Assembly: GCA_036555615.1 (NCBI GenBank)
Contig: DATBKZ010000082.1
Location: 1 to 64,000, forward strand
DNA from: SG8-41 sp036555615
GTDB taxonomy: Bacteria > Pseudomonadota > Gammaproteobacteria > Burkholderiales > SG8-41
DNA: 64,000 nucleotides
Direction: 5' to 3'
Below are positions 49,518 to 57,832 of the stretch, one piece after another. The notes beneath the pieces were generated by a model, which was not told the DNA's origin, ran no database searches, and saw nothing but the letters and a program-made list of their open reading frames with translations. Position 1 is the stretch's first letter; the number at the start of each line of letters is the position of its first letter. A program made the translations under genes and the position numbers.

Positions 49518-49871
49518 TCAGGCCGAGAAGGACGATCCGCAGCCGCAGGTGGAGGTCGCGTTCGGGTTCTTGATCACGAACTGTTCGCCCTCGACGTTCT
49601 GCTGGTAGTCGATCTCCGCTCCGAGGAGATACTGCAGGCTCATGGGATCGATCAGCAGCATCACACCGCCCTTTTCCATGCGGGTGTCGTCGTCGCCGGC
49701 TTCCTCATCGAAGGTGAACCCGTACTGGAACCCCGAGCAACCCCCGCCCTGCACGAAGACGCGGAGCTTCAAGTTGGGATTGCCCTCCTCGTCGATCAGG
49801 CGCTTCACCCTGGCCGCTGCCGCGTCGGTAAAAACCAGCGGATCCGGCAATTTTTCAGTCACTGTATTCAT
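49518..49871 (-). CDS. erpA: Iron-sulfur cluster insertion protein ErpA
   Basis: 117 residues, A-type carrier fold with the three conserved Cys in GGGCSGFQYGFTFDEE and STCGCGSSF. It passes [4Fe-4S] clusters to apo-proteins, including isoprenoid-synthesis enzymes. Part of the argC-DUF6776-bactofilin-erpA run on the minus strand. Confidence 0.96.
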   Translation of the reverse strand: MNTVTEKLPDPLVFTDAAAARVKRLIDEEGNPNLKLRVFVQGGGCSGFQYGFTFDEEAGDDDTRMEKGGVMLLIDPMSLQYLLGAEIDYQQNVEGEQFVIKNPNATSTCGCGSSFSA

Positions 49872-49910
49872 TGGTCATACCCGCAACATTTGGACGGTGT
49901 CAAATCCACC

Positions 49911-50321
49911 TCATTCCGCCGCGGCCGGCTTCAGCTTGACCACGTTCTCGGACTTCTCTTCGCTCATGTAGACGAGCCTGCCCTGGACGACTGCGCCGAG
50001 CTGGATCTCGAGCGTCTTGTAGTGCACATCCCCTGTGACATTCGCTTTGGGCTGCAGTTCCACGTATTCCGAGGCATGCACCGAACCGGACACCGTGCCG
50101 TTGATCACGACGTGGGACACCCGGATCTCGCCCTCGATGTGCGCCTGCTCGGAGAGCACCAGCGTGCCGGGCTTGCCATCGGCCGCGATCACGTCGCCGC
50201 GCACGCGCCCGTCCACGCGCAAGCCGCCCGCGAAGATGATGTTGCCCTCGACCACGGCGCCGGAGCCGATCAGGCACTCGATATTGTTGTGGGGCTTGCT
50301 GCCGCCCTTGCCGCCGAACAT
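49911..50321 (-). CDS. Bactofilin
   Basis: 136 residues starting at the ATG at 50321, behind GAGGAG six bases upstream; a GTG seven codons earlier overlaps that ribosome site. Beta-helix DUF583 core: CLIGSGAVVEGNIIFAGGLR, VDGRVRGDVIAADG, VVINGTVSGSVHASEYVEL. Bactofilins polymerise into cytoskeletal filaments guiding cell-wall enzymes, in keeping with nearby M23 and anmK genes. Confidence 0.93.
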   Translation of the reverse strand: MFGGKGGSKPHNNIECLIGSGAVVEGNIIFAGGLRVDGRVRGDVIAADGKPGTLVLSEQAHIEGEIRVSHVVINGTVSGSVHASEYVELQPKANVTGDVHYKTLEIQLGAVVQGRLVYMSEEKSENVVKLKPAAAE

Positions 50322-50331
50322 CCCGGGCTCC

Positions 50332-51081
50332 TCAGGAAACACTCACCGATTGCGATAGTTTAGGCGTAATGGAGCCGCTTTCAAAGACCCTTACTTGCAG
50401 GCTCCTGACGACCGTGCCGGGCGCGACCTTGAAGGTTCCTTCCACGCGCTGGAAGAACTTGAAGCTGACCTGATACTCCTTCGCGCTTTTCTGCTCTTCC
50501 AGCGGCAGCGTGACCACGAACTTGCGGTCGCCCTGCTCGAGATTCACCACGAATTGGAGCGTTCCCTGGAACTCCTTCACCCGCTGCCCGCTCTGCACGA
50601 GCAGGAAACGGTAACGGTATTCACCGGGCAGCGAATCCGGCTGCACGCGAAAGCGGTTGATGCTGAGCCCCAGCTCCTTCTGCCCTGAGGCCATCAACGA
50701 CTGGAACAGCGCGAGGTCCTCCTTGAGCGTGGCGTTCTCCTCGGACAGCAGTTTCACCTGCCGGCCCAGGTCGCCGTACGTCGCGCGATCGATCTGCAGT
50801 TGGCGTTCCACGGCCGCCACCTGTGTCCGCAGCTCCGTGATGCGGGCGTCGCGGCTCTGGATCTCCTCGCTCATCCGAGCGATCACGCGCTGCGCCTCGC
50901 CTTGCCGGAAGCCGGCGAGCTCCATGCCGTGCTCGTAGGTCTTCCAGCCCGCGCCGATCACCACCCCTGCGAGCAGGATGTAGCCGAGCCAGCGCCAGTA
51001 CCATGGCACGTGCGCACGCACCGCCACCCTCGGTGCGAAGATCCCGAATCTGCGCTTGAGCGTGCGTATGAGCTGAGCCAT
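50332..51081 (-). CDS. DUF6776-family coiled-coil membrane protein
   Basis: 249 residues. One membrane helix (WLGYILLAGVVIGAGW, about 30-46), a coiled coil (about 60-125, with ARITELRTQVAAVERQLQ) and a C-terminal beta-rich domain (FLLVQSGQRVKEFQGTLQFV). Typical betaproteobacterial companion of bactofilin; exact role unknown. Confidence 0.85.
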   Translation of the reverse strand: MAQLIRTLKRRFGIFAPRVAVRAHVPWYWRWLGYILLAGVVIGAGWKTYEHGMELAGFRQGEAQRVIARMSEEIQSRDARITELRTQVAAVERQLQIDRATYGDLGRQVKLLSEENATLKEDLALFQSLMASGQKELGLSINRFRVQPDSLPGEYRYRFLLVQSGQRVKEFQGTLQFVVNLEQGDRKFVVTLPLEEQKSAKEYQVSFKFFQRVEGTFKVAPGTVVRSLQVRVFESGSITPKLSQSVSVS

Positions 51082-51095
51082 CAGGATGATCCGTC

Positions 51096-52136
51096 CTAGG
51101 GAATCAACGCGAGCTGCCCGAGCCCGGTCGTCTCCGGCAATCCGAACATGATATTCATATTCTGCACGGCCTGCCCCGAGGCGCCCTTCACCAGATTGTC
51201 GATGACCGACAGCACGACCGCAATATCGCCGCCGTGCGGCCGGTGCACGGCAATGCGGCAGGTATTCGCGCCGCGCACCGAGCGCGTGTCCGGGTGGCTG
51301 CCGGCGGGCATGACGTCCACGAACGCCTCCCCGGCGTAGCGCTTCTCGTACAGCCCCTGCAGATCGACACCGTTCGTGATCCGCGCATAGAGCGTGGCGT
51401 GGATGCCGCGGATCATGGGCGTCAAGTGCGGCACGAACACGACATTGACCGCGCGGCCGGCGGCGCGCGTGAGTCCCTGCGTGATTTCCGGGTGGTGACG
51501 GTGACCCGCCACCCCGTAGGCCTTGAAATTATCGGAGGCCTCGGCGAGCAAGGTGTGCACCTCCGCCCTGCGCCCGGCCCCGGAAACGCCCGACTTCGCG
51601 TCGGCGATAAGGTGATCGAGGTCGGCGACGCCAGACTCGACGAGCGGCAGGAAGCCAAGTTGCACAGCCGTCGGATAGCAGCCGGGATTGGCGACGATGC
51701 GCGCTTCGCGGATCCGCTCGCGGTTCACCTCCGGCAGCCCGTAGACCGCTTCCGCGACCAGCTCCGGACACGCGTGCTTGACGCCGTACCACTGCTCCCA
51801 CAGCGCTATGTCCTGGATGCGAAAGTCGGCAGCGATATCGATGATGCGTACGCCGGCGTCCACCAGCGCGCGCGCCTGCTCCATGGCAACGCCGTTCGGC
51901 GTCGCGAAAAAAACCAGGTCGCACGCTGCGAGATTCGCTTGCGCCGGATCGGAGAACCTGAGCCCGACTCTTCCGCGCAGGTTGGGAAACAGCTCCGCGA
52001 CTCCCATCCCCGCTTCCTTACGCGAGGTAATGGCGGCGAGCTCGCAATGCGGATGCTGGGCGAGCAGCCGCAGCAGCTCGACGCCGGTGTAACCGGTGCC
52101 GCCCACGATGCCCGTCCGGATGCCGTTCTTCGCCAT
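51096..52136 (-). CDS. argC: N-acetyl-gamma-glutamyl-phosphate reductase
   Basis: 346 residues from the ATG at 52136. NADP-binding GIVGGTGYTGVELLRLLA, catalytic Cys in VANPGCYPTAVQLG, and His in AGHRHHPEITQGL. Third step of arginine synthesis. Located 61 bp after rpsI with a terminator between. Confidence 0.96.
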   Translation of the reverse strand: MAKNGIRTGIVGGTGYTGVELLRLLAQHPHCELAAITSRKEAGMGVAELFPNLRGRVGLRFSDPAQANLAACDLVFFATPNGVAMEQARALVDAGVRIIDIAADFRIQDIALWEQWYGVKHACPELVAEAVYGLPEVNRERIREARIVANPGCYPTAVQLGFLPLVESGVADLDHLIADAKSGVSGAGRRAEVHTLLAEASDNFKAYGVAGHRHHPEITQGLTRAAGRAVNVVFVPHLTPMIRGIHATLYARITNGVDLQGLYEKRYAGEAFVDVMPAGSHPDTRSVRGANTCRIAVHRPHGGDIAVVLSVIDNLVKGASGQAVQNMNIMFGLPETTGLGQLALIP

Positions 52137-52154
52137 CGCCTCCCGGCCCACAGA

Positions 52155-52180
52155 CAACAAAGCCGCCCGCAGGCGGCTTT
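52155..52180 (-). terminator. Terminator of rplM-rpsI
   Basis: 9-bp stem AAAGCCGCC/GGCGGCTTT (52159-52180) with CGCA-type loop; on the minus strand it ends in TTTGTTGTC. It separates the ribosomal operon from argC. Confidence 0.75.
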
Positions 52181-52197
52181 GCTGCGAACAATAGATT

Positions 52198-52596
52198 CTA
52201 GCGCTTCGAGTACTGCTTGCGGCGGCGCGCCTTGTGCAGGCCCACCTTCTTGCGCTCGACCGCACGCGCATCGCGTGTGACGAGCCCCGCCTTCTTCAGC
52301 GCGGGCTTCAACGCAGCGTCGTAATGGATCAGGGCGCGCGTGATGCCGTGGCGCACGGCCCCGGCCTGCCCGGACTCCCCGCCGCCGTCCACGTTGACCT
52401 GGATGTCGAAACTCGTCGCGGTCTTCGTCACTTCCAGCGGCTGGCGCACGACCATGCGTCCGGTCTCGCGCGAGAAGAATTCGTCGACTGGCCGCCCATT
52501 GACGGTGATCGCGCCCTTGCCCGGCTTGATGAACACCCGGGCCACCGCGGTCTTGCGGCGCCCCGTGCCATAGTGATGCTGTCGCTCCAATGCCAT
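52198..52596 (-). CDS. rpsI: 30S ribosomal protein S9
   Basis: 132 residues, normal length: YGTGRRKTAVARVFIKPGKG at the N terminus, GGGESGQAGAVRHGITRAL, and the C-terminal tail RRRKQYSKR that reaches the P-site tRNA. Follows rplM by 7 bp. Confidence 0.98.
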   Translation of the reverse strand: MALERQHHYGTGRRKTAVARVFIKPGKGAITVNGRPVDEFFSRETGRMVVRQPLEVTKTATSFDIQVNVDGGGESGQAGAVRHGITRALIHYDAALKPALKKAGLVTRDARAVERKKVGLHKARRRKQYSKR

Positions 52597-52603
52597 GGTG
52601 CCC

Positions 52604-53032
52604 CTAGATCTTCAATGGTTGCGGTTGTTGCGCCGAGTGCGGGTGGCTTGCCCCCGCGTAGACCTTCATCTTCTTCAGCATTGCGTAGCCGAGCGGTCCC
52701 TTCGGCAGCATGCCCTTCACGGCGAACTTCAACACGCGCTCCGGCTGGCGCGCGTGCAGCTTGGAAAAGCTCTCGCTGAAGATGCCGCCCGGATACGTCG
52801 TATGCCGGTAGTAGATCTTGTTCTGGCCCTTGCGCCCGGTCACGCGCAGCTTATCGGCGTTGACCACGACGATATAATCGCCGGTGTCCACGTGGGGCGT
52901 GAATTCCGGCTTGTGCTTGCCGCGCAATCGCCGGGCAATCTCGGAGGCGAGCCGTCCGAGCACCTGGCCGGATGCGTCCACGATATACCAGCCGCGCTGG
53001 ACCGTCTCCGGCCTTGCAGTAAACGTTTTCAT
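52604..53032 (-). CDS. rplM: 50S ribosomal protein L13
   Basis: 142 residues, normal length: RGWYIVDASGQVLGRLASEI, GDYIVVVNADKLRVTGRKGQ, and KGMLPKGPLGYAMLKKMKVY. First gene of the rplM-rpsI operon behind a strong promoter. Confidence 0.98.
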   Translation of the reverse strand: MKTFTARPETVQRGWYIVDASGQVLGRLASEIARRLRGKHKPEFTPHVDTGDYIVVVNADKLRVTGRKGQNKIYYRHTTYPGGIFSESFSKLHARQPERVLKFAVKGMLPKGPLGYAMLKKMKVYAGASHPHSAQQPQPLKI

Positions 53033-53063
53033 CGGACTGCCGCCAATCGCTGGAAAGGGGCGA

Positions 53064-53093
53064 ATTCTATTGGAAATCAGTCGTCTGTGTCAA
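53064..53093 (-). promoter_or_regulatory. Sigma-70 promoter of rplM-rpsI
   Basis: Minus strand TTGACA (53093-53088), 18-bp spacer, TAGAAT (53069-53064). A consensus -35 suits a ribosomal protein operon; the leader would be about 25 nt. Confidence 0.85.
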
Positions 53094-53206
53094 CCCAGCG
53101 AAACCCGGCTGGCGCCCGGCCGTGAGCCAGAAATCCTTGGCTCGTCTGACAATGCGGCTTACGATTGCCGCCCATCGCCTGCACGCCGCCGAGTCGCTGT
53201 CCAATC

Positions 53207-53977
53207 ATGGAATTTCTGATCACCAAATCGATCGCCATCCTGCTGGAACCGCTCGGCATCGTGCTCTTCATCCTGCTCGTCGCTGGGGTGGTCGCGTGGC
53301 GCAGGCCGCTATCCGCGTGGAAGCCGGTCGTGCTCGCCTTGCTCGTGCTCTACCCCCTTTCCACGCAGTTCGTGGCCGATCAATTGCTGCGGCTGATCGA
53401 GCCCGCGCCCCGCGACCCCGTCTCGGATTCGAGCGGGCAGGCTATCGTGGTACTGGGCGGCGGAACCTACTTCGCCGCGCCCGAATACGGTGCGGATACC
53501 GTCAAGCCACAAGTCCTGGCGCGCCTGCGCTACGCCGCCCACCTGCATCGCGCGCTCGGCAAGCCCGTGCTGGCCTCCGGCGGGGCCCCGGAAGGCAATG
53601 CGGTCCCCGAGGCTCAACTCATGAGTCATGTGCTGCAGAAGGATTTCCAGGTGCCAGTGCAGTGGATCGAGCAGGGCTCAATCAACACGTTCGAGAACGC
53701 GCTGCAGAGCGCCGCCGTGCTGAAGCCCGCCGGCGTGCAGCGAATCTACCTTGTCACTCATGCCTGGCACCTGCGGCGCGCGCGCGTCGCTTTCGAGCAC
53801 GCGGGCTTCGAGGTCATCCCGGCACCGACCGGGTTTGCCACGCGTTTCAGGGTGACCGCGATCGATTTCCTGCCGGATGCCCGCGCCCTTCATGACAGCG
53901 GATTGTTTTTCCGAGAGGTGGTCGGCATCGGCTGGTACTATGTGCGGAGTCTCATAAACCGCTGGACCCGGAGTTAA
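53207..53977 (+). CDS. YdcF/SanA-like DUF218 envelope protein
   Basis: 256 residues from the ATG at 53207. Two N-terminal membrane helices (IAILLEPLGIVLFILLVAGV and VVLALLVLYPL), then a DUF218 domain: AIVVLGGGTYFAAPEYG, GKPVLASGGAPEGNAVPEA, INTFENALQSAAVL, YLVTHAWHLRRARVAFEHAG. Family members act in envelope integrity or polysaccharide (ElyC-like) metabolism; the exact reaction is unknown. Confidence 0.88.
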   Translation: MEFLITKSIAILLEPLGIVLFILLVAGVVAWRRPLSAWKPVVLALLVLYPLSTQFVADQLLRLIEPAPRDPVSDSSGQAIVVLGGGTYFAAPEYGADTVKPQVLARLRYAAHLHRALGKPVLASGGAPEGNAVPEAQLMSHVLQKDFQVPVQWIEQGSINTFENALQSAAVLKPAGVQRIYLVTHAWHLRRARVAFEHAGFEVIPAPTGFATRFRVTAIDFLPDARALHDSGLFFREVVGIGWYYVRSLINRWTRS

Positions 53978-53980
53978 GAC

Positions 53981-54018
53981 TCCCTCCCCCGGTGTGCCTA
54001 CGGGGAGAGGGTTGGGGG
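53981..54018. repeat. REP-like palindrome between ydcF and osmC
   Basis: Imperfect inverted repeat CCCTCCCCCG / CGGGGAGAGGG with an 8-nt loop, followed by TTGGGGG. It resembles the element after mnmC (13770). Confidence 0.55.
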
Positions 54019-54031
54019 ATAACAAATCATC

Positions 54032-54454
54032 ATGAAAGTCCGCATCAAGTGGATCGAGAACGTCGCGTTTCTTGGCGAGTCCGAAAGCGGGCACGCGCTG
54101 GTAATGGACGGAGCGCCCGAGGGTGGCGGGCGCAATCTCGGGCCGCGTCCGATGGAGACCGTTCTCATCGGCACCGGCGGCTGCACGGCCTACGACGTCG
54201 TGCACATCCTCAGGAAAAGCCGCGCGCCCGTCACCGACTGCGTGGTGGAGATCGCGGCCGAGCGCGCCCCGGAGGATCCAAAGGTCTTCACGCGCATCCG
54301 CTTCCACTTCATCGTCACGGGCCGGGGCCTCAAGCGCGAGCAGGTCGAGCGCGCGATTCATCTCTCCGCAGAGAAGTATTGCTCGGCCTCAATCATGCTC
54401 GGCAAGACCGCCGCGATCACGCACGATTTCGAAATCAAGGAGTCGGAAAGCTAA
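54032..54454 (+). CDS. OsmC-family protein
   Basis: 140 residues. LGPRPMETVLIGTGGCTAYD carries the first conserved Cys, and AIHLSAEKYCSASIMLGKTA the second, the peroxidatic pair of OsmC/Ohr proteins. The sequence is nearest the YhfA-like subgroup. Probably detoxifies organic hydroperoxides. It is the last vertically inherited-looking gene before the sulfotransferase island. Confidence 0.88.
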   Translation: MKVRIKWIENVAFLGESESGHALVMDGAPEGGGRNLGPRPMETVLIGTGGCTAYDVVHILRKSRAPVTDCVVEIAAERAPEDPKVFTRIRFHFIVTGRGLKREQVERAIHLSAEKYCSASIMLGKTAAITHDFEIKESES

Positions 54455-54598
54455 TAGTGGCCGCCTTAAAGCGTTTTGCGGAGCGGCCGCATCACTTGGT
54501 CTGCCGTTTCGGTTGAAAACCGCGTTGTCGGGCGATCTGTAGCGGGCTTAGCGAGCCAATCATGCACCTGAGTCCGCGTAACCGCTGGAAAATCTCGG

Positions 54599-55330
54599 CT
54601 ATGTCAGATAACCACAATCTCTGAGATCGTCTCTTATCATATTGAGATACTCTTCGGGAAGGTCCGCTCTCCTGGCCATGCTGCGATCGATCTTCGTGTT
54701 CTGATATTCAGGCCTCATCTTTCGGTTGGCAACCCCCTGCAACATTTCTTCGTGATACGGGATTTCCAGGAAGCTGCAGATAGAGGTCAATGTTGCCTTC
54801 GGATCGAGCAACAGGTCCTCGAAACGAATGCAAACGTTGTTTTGATGTAGCATCTTGAAGAATTTGTAGCACTTCACCGAGAATTGCCATTTCCTGCACG
54901 CTGCTTCCATAGATTGGCCGGTCCGCTGCACCTTCGAATTAACACACGCCCTGCCATCTCTCAGGACAAATATGATCGACTGAATCGTTAAGTGCCGGTT
55001 GAAGAAGGTATCCAGTATGTCAATTGTCGCTTCCGGGTTTGCCAGATTGTGGTCCTCCAAACCAAATATCTGCTCGGTCGTAATCTTGTTACCCCAAAGC
55101 TGGCCGGGATAACGCCTCGACTCATCCCTACAAGCTGACATGAAAGCGCCCACCCTCTCATCAAACATCGCGGATCCTTGATGAGGCAACCCTTTTCCCA
55201 TAAGGCAAGCAACTGAAAAGAGCTCGAATCCGACTTCTAGCGACGGATGATAATCGAGTAATCCGGCAAGCAAGCTGGTCCCTCCTCGACCCGCGCCGAC
55301 AATCAGGAAGCGAAAATTGTCCTTGAGCAT
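54599..55330 (-). CDS. Putative sulfotransferase 1
   Basis: 243 residues. PAPS-binding signatures: 5'-phosphosulfate loop FLIVGAGRGGTSLLAGLLDY and 3'-phosphate region IIFVLRDGRACVNSKV. C-terminal LEDLLLDP-like segment (IRFEDLLLDPKATLTSICSF) is typical of Sulfotransfer_1/3. Visible AT-enrichment compared with neighbours. Acceptor unknown. Confidence 0.82.
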   Translation of the reverse strand: MLKDNFRFLIVGAGRGGTSLLAGLLDYHPSLEVGFELFSVACLMGKGLPHQGSAMFDERVGAFMSACRDESRRYPGQLWGNKITTEQIFGLEDHNLANPEATIDILDTFFNRHLTIQSIIFVLRDGRACVNSKVQRTGQSMEAACRKWQFSVKCYKFFKMLHQNNVCIRFEDLLLDPKATLTSICSFLEIPYHEEMLQGVANRKMRPEYQNTKIDRSMARRADLPEEYLNMIRDDLRDCGYLT

Positions 55331-55501
55331 TTGCTCAGCCTCTGCTGCAACCGTCTAGCGGGGGTATCCAAGCTTTCGTCCAACAGACATTATTCACCTT
55401 TGAGCAGCTTGTTGGGTCGCCGCGAAATATTGCGGCATCCAGACCGTCTATCTAACGGGAGGGTCGCGGACTGCTGTATCCGTGCGCGAGCCGGGCGGCG
55501 A

Positions 55502-56200
55502 TCAGCAGTAATAGTCGATCAAGCGCGCGTTGAGCTGAAGGCAATACGCGTAAAGCTCGTGCTCGAGCGCGAAATGCGCCTCGTGGAAACCACGATATTC
55601 GGGGTAGCTCTCGCCCGCCGAGACGTTGACGTGCGGCATCTCCATGGGTTGGCGGCCAAGCGCCTTGGCGAGCGCCGTTAAGCTCGGCCCGACCCTTTCG
55701 AGTATCGCGACGAACACGAAATATTCGTCTAGAACGGCGGCGAAGTTATCCCTCGTGAGTTCGCGCGGGAAATGGCAAAGGAACGAGTAGCTGTCGCACC
55801 CGCGCGCCATGTCCTCGGCGCGCCGATGTATCCAGCGCTCGAGATTCGGATCAACATCGTCGAGCCCGTCTTCGACACCCCGCTGCTTCCGTTGATTGAG
55901 GAATCGCCATTGCGACACGAAGCGCGCGTAGGGATCGCGAAGCATCACAATACACTGCCGTGCCTCGGGGTAATAGGTTTGTATTCCAAAACCGCGCAAT
56001 GCGTTGAAGTGGCCGTAGAGGCACGAACCGCTTCCGAGCGCAACCCTTCGCGGCAAGGGTCGACCGCGACGGTAGTGCAGGTGCAGGTCGTCACCGAACC
56101 AGGCGGCAAGGACGCTACGAAAACTGGTGCCGCCGGTTCGAGGGACGTGCAGTGCGATCAGTGACTGCGCGGAATCGTAGAGCTTAAGTGGTGAGGACAT
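55502..56200 (-). CDS. Putative sulfotransferase 2 (Sulfotransfer_2-like)
   Basis: 232 residues. LIALHVPRTGGTSFRSVL forms the 5'-PAPS loop and CIVMLRDPYARFVSQWRF the 3' site. SDxxCHFPRELTRDNFAAVLDEYFVF-like region as in polysaccharide 2-O-sulfotransferases. Stands 171 bp upstream of the previous gene on the same strand; less AT-rich than its neighbours. Confidence 0.8.
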   Translation of the reverse strand: MSSPLKLYDSAQSLIALHVPRTGGTSFRSVLAAWFGDDLHLHYRRGRPLPRRVALGSGSCLYGHFNALRGFGIQTYYPEARQCIVMLRDPYARFVSQWRFLNQRKQRGVEDGLDDVDPNLERWIHRRAEDMARGCDSYSFLCHFPRELTRDNFAAVLDEYFVFVAILERVGPSLTALAKALGRQPMEMPHVNVSAGESYPEYRGFHEAHFALEHELYAYCLQLNARLIDYYC

Positions 56201-56325
56201 CGAAACGAAGAGGTGCCCAGTCCCTGCCCGCGTTTAGTCGTGCCCCGAGTGGTGACTAAGTGAGAGGCGGTCTGGCGCGAAATGGCCGTGGCCGCCGACA
56301 CGGCGTCGCTCTCCAGAGCGCCTTG

Positions 56326-56973
56326 CTAACGATCCTTCTCGCTGAAGCTATGCATGAGATCCGGACGCGCCGTTCTGGCAAACACTGCGGCAAACGATTC
56401 GTAGGTTACGCCCCGCAGTATGGGCTTGAGCTTTTCAAACAAATAGGGACAATCCTTGACGATTCTCGGATACCGCATGAACGTCACCGGCACCGCCGTT
56501 CCGGAGACCGCCAGCAGAAGCGAATAAATGCGGCGCAGCAGCACTTCTTCCTGATTGCCCGGCTCTGACGACGTTGTGCCCACCAGCCCGCCTATTAGTT
56601 CTTGCTGCGTTTCGGTCAGTGCCAATCGCTCGAGAAAACTCGCACCGGAAAGTGTGTTGCTTTCGACAAACCGTCTGCTTTCCGCGGCCGAATACAGGTC
56701 CCGCATTGGGACGAGTATGTGCTCGATGGCGATGTCGCTACGGCCGAATACCTCCTCTGCGTAATCACAAAACGCGGGCCACTTCACGATATAAGGACAG
56801 TTCTCGCGTCTTATGTCATGTTCCAAGCCTGCACGCGCCACCTTGTGAATCTTGGCCCGCAACCTTTCTAGAGTGAAACCAGTATCGAGTCCCAGATGAG
56901 TCAGAAGCTCGACCAGGAAGGTGGTTCCAGATCTCCCTGTGCCTGTTATTACCACGTGCCTTCTCGAGGACAT
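56326..56973 (-). CDS. Putative sulfotransferase 3
   Basis: 215 residues. VVITGTGRSGTTFLVELLTH is a clear P-loop-like PAPS site; HILVPMRDLYSAAESRRF would be the 3'-phosphate site. The middle and C-terminal parts are divergent (FMRYPRIVKDCPYLFEKLKP resembles the late family segment). Acceptor unknown; another P-loop kinase-like role is possible. Confidence 0.7.
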   Translation of the reverse strand: MSSRRHVVITGTGRSGTTFLVELLTHLGLDTGFTLERLRAKIHKVARAGLEHDIRRENCPYIVKWPAFCDYAEEVFGRSDIAIEHILVPMRDLYSAAESRRFVESNTLSGASFLERLALTETQQELIGGLVGTTSSEPGNQEEVLLRRIYSLLLAVSGTAVPVTFMRYPRIVKDCPYLFEKLKPILRGVTYESFAAVFARTARPDLMHSFSEKDR

Positions 56974-57017
56974 CGTTTCGCCGGATTTCCGATACGAAAA
57001 ATTCGACCGGGATCCTC

Positions 57018-57692
57018 CTAACGGGAGGGAGCAAGGTTCACGAGCGGGCCGACTTTCTCACCGAAGCTATACCCGAATGCTTCGATATCCGCGGCATACA
57101 GGCTGGCGATCATCTCTCGCGACTCGTCATCGTAATAGTCCGGATACGGCCCGCGGCGACTCGCGTTTTCGTGGGGAATCGCGTCTATCTTGATGCCAAG
57201 CGCCTTCAGCACGTGATGAACCGATTCGGAAAACGTTTCGTATCGCCCAACGTAGTCGACAAGCAAGTCACCATTTGAATCACGCAGGAAATTGACCTGC
57301 GGTTCCCACTGCACGTGCTTTTTTCTCGTGATCAGATCAGCGTACGTCTTGAAGCTATCGCCTTTCTTCATCCCGATGAAACCCCGCAGGTCGTCTCGGC
57401 TGGCCATGGAACTGAACTGCGATACGGCCTTGTCCCAGGGATTCCTGACGAAGGAGAATTTGTAGAAGTCGGCGAAGACCTTGCTGCCAACTTCCATCCG
57501 AATCTGCGTCGCCAGGAGATGTTGCAAGCCGCCGGTCTGGTACTGGTTGCGATATTTGTCGACGAATCCCATCCACAAATCGCCGGTCGTTCGCGGTCCC
57601 GGCCAGATCAGGTTCTCGATGCTGGTTCCGCCGGTCTTTGGAATATGAACGAATATGCAGCGATGATGCCAAGAAATCACGTGGCCGCCCAA
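57018..57692 (-). CDS. Putative sulfotransferase 4 (Sulfotransfer_2 family)
   Basis: 224 residues. CIFVHIPKTGGTSIENLIWP and YKFSFVRNPWDKAVSQFSSM are the hallmark 5' and 3' PAPS motifs of the Sulfotransfer_2 family (carbohydrate sulfotransferases). VDYVGRYETFSESVHHVLKA is the usual late segment. The 3' neighbour starts 45 bp away. Confidence 0.88.
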   Translation of the reverse strand: MGGHVISWHHRCIFVHIPKTGGTSIENLIWPGPRTTGDLWMGFVDKYRNQYQTGGLQHLLATQIRMEVGSKVFADFYKFSFVRNPWDKAVSQFSSMASRDDLRGFIGMKKGDSFKTYADLITRKKHVQWEPQVNFLRDSNGDLLVDYVGRYETFSESVHHVLKALGIKIDAIPHENASRRGPYPDYYDDESREMIASLYAADIEAFGYSFGEKVGPLVNLAPSR

Positions 57693-57832
57693 CCCGCAAT
57701 GAGTCGCTTAGGCATCGAATTATACTATTCGCTCTTGCTTGCCAGGCCGGGAGGGCACCATGTCCCCGGGCGAGAATTTAAGCCTTGCCGGACACTCCAT
57801 ACAGCCCTCGCTCAGCCGCGCAGCCAGAGAAG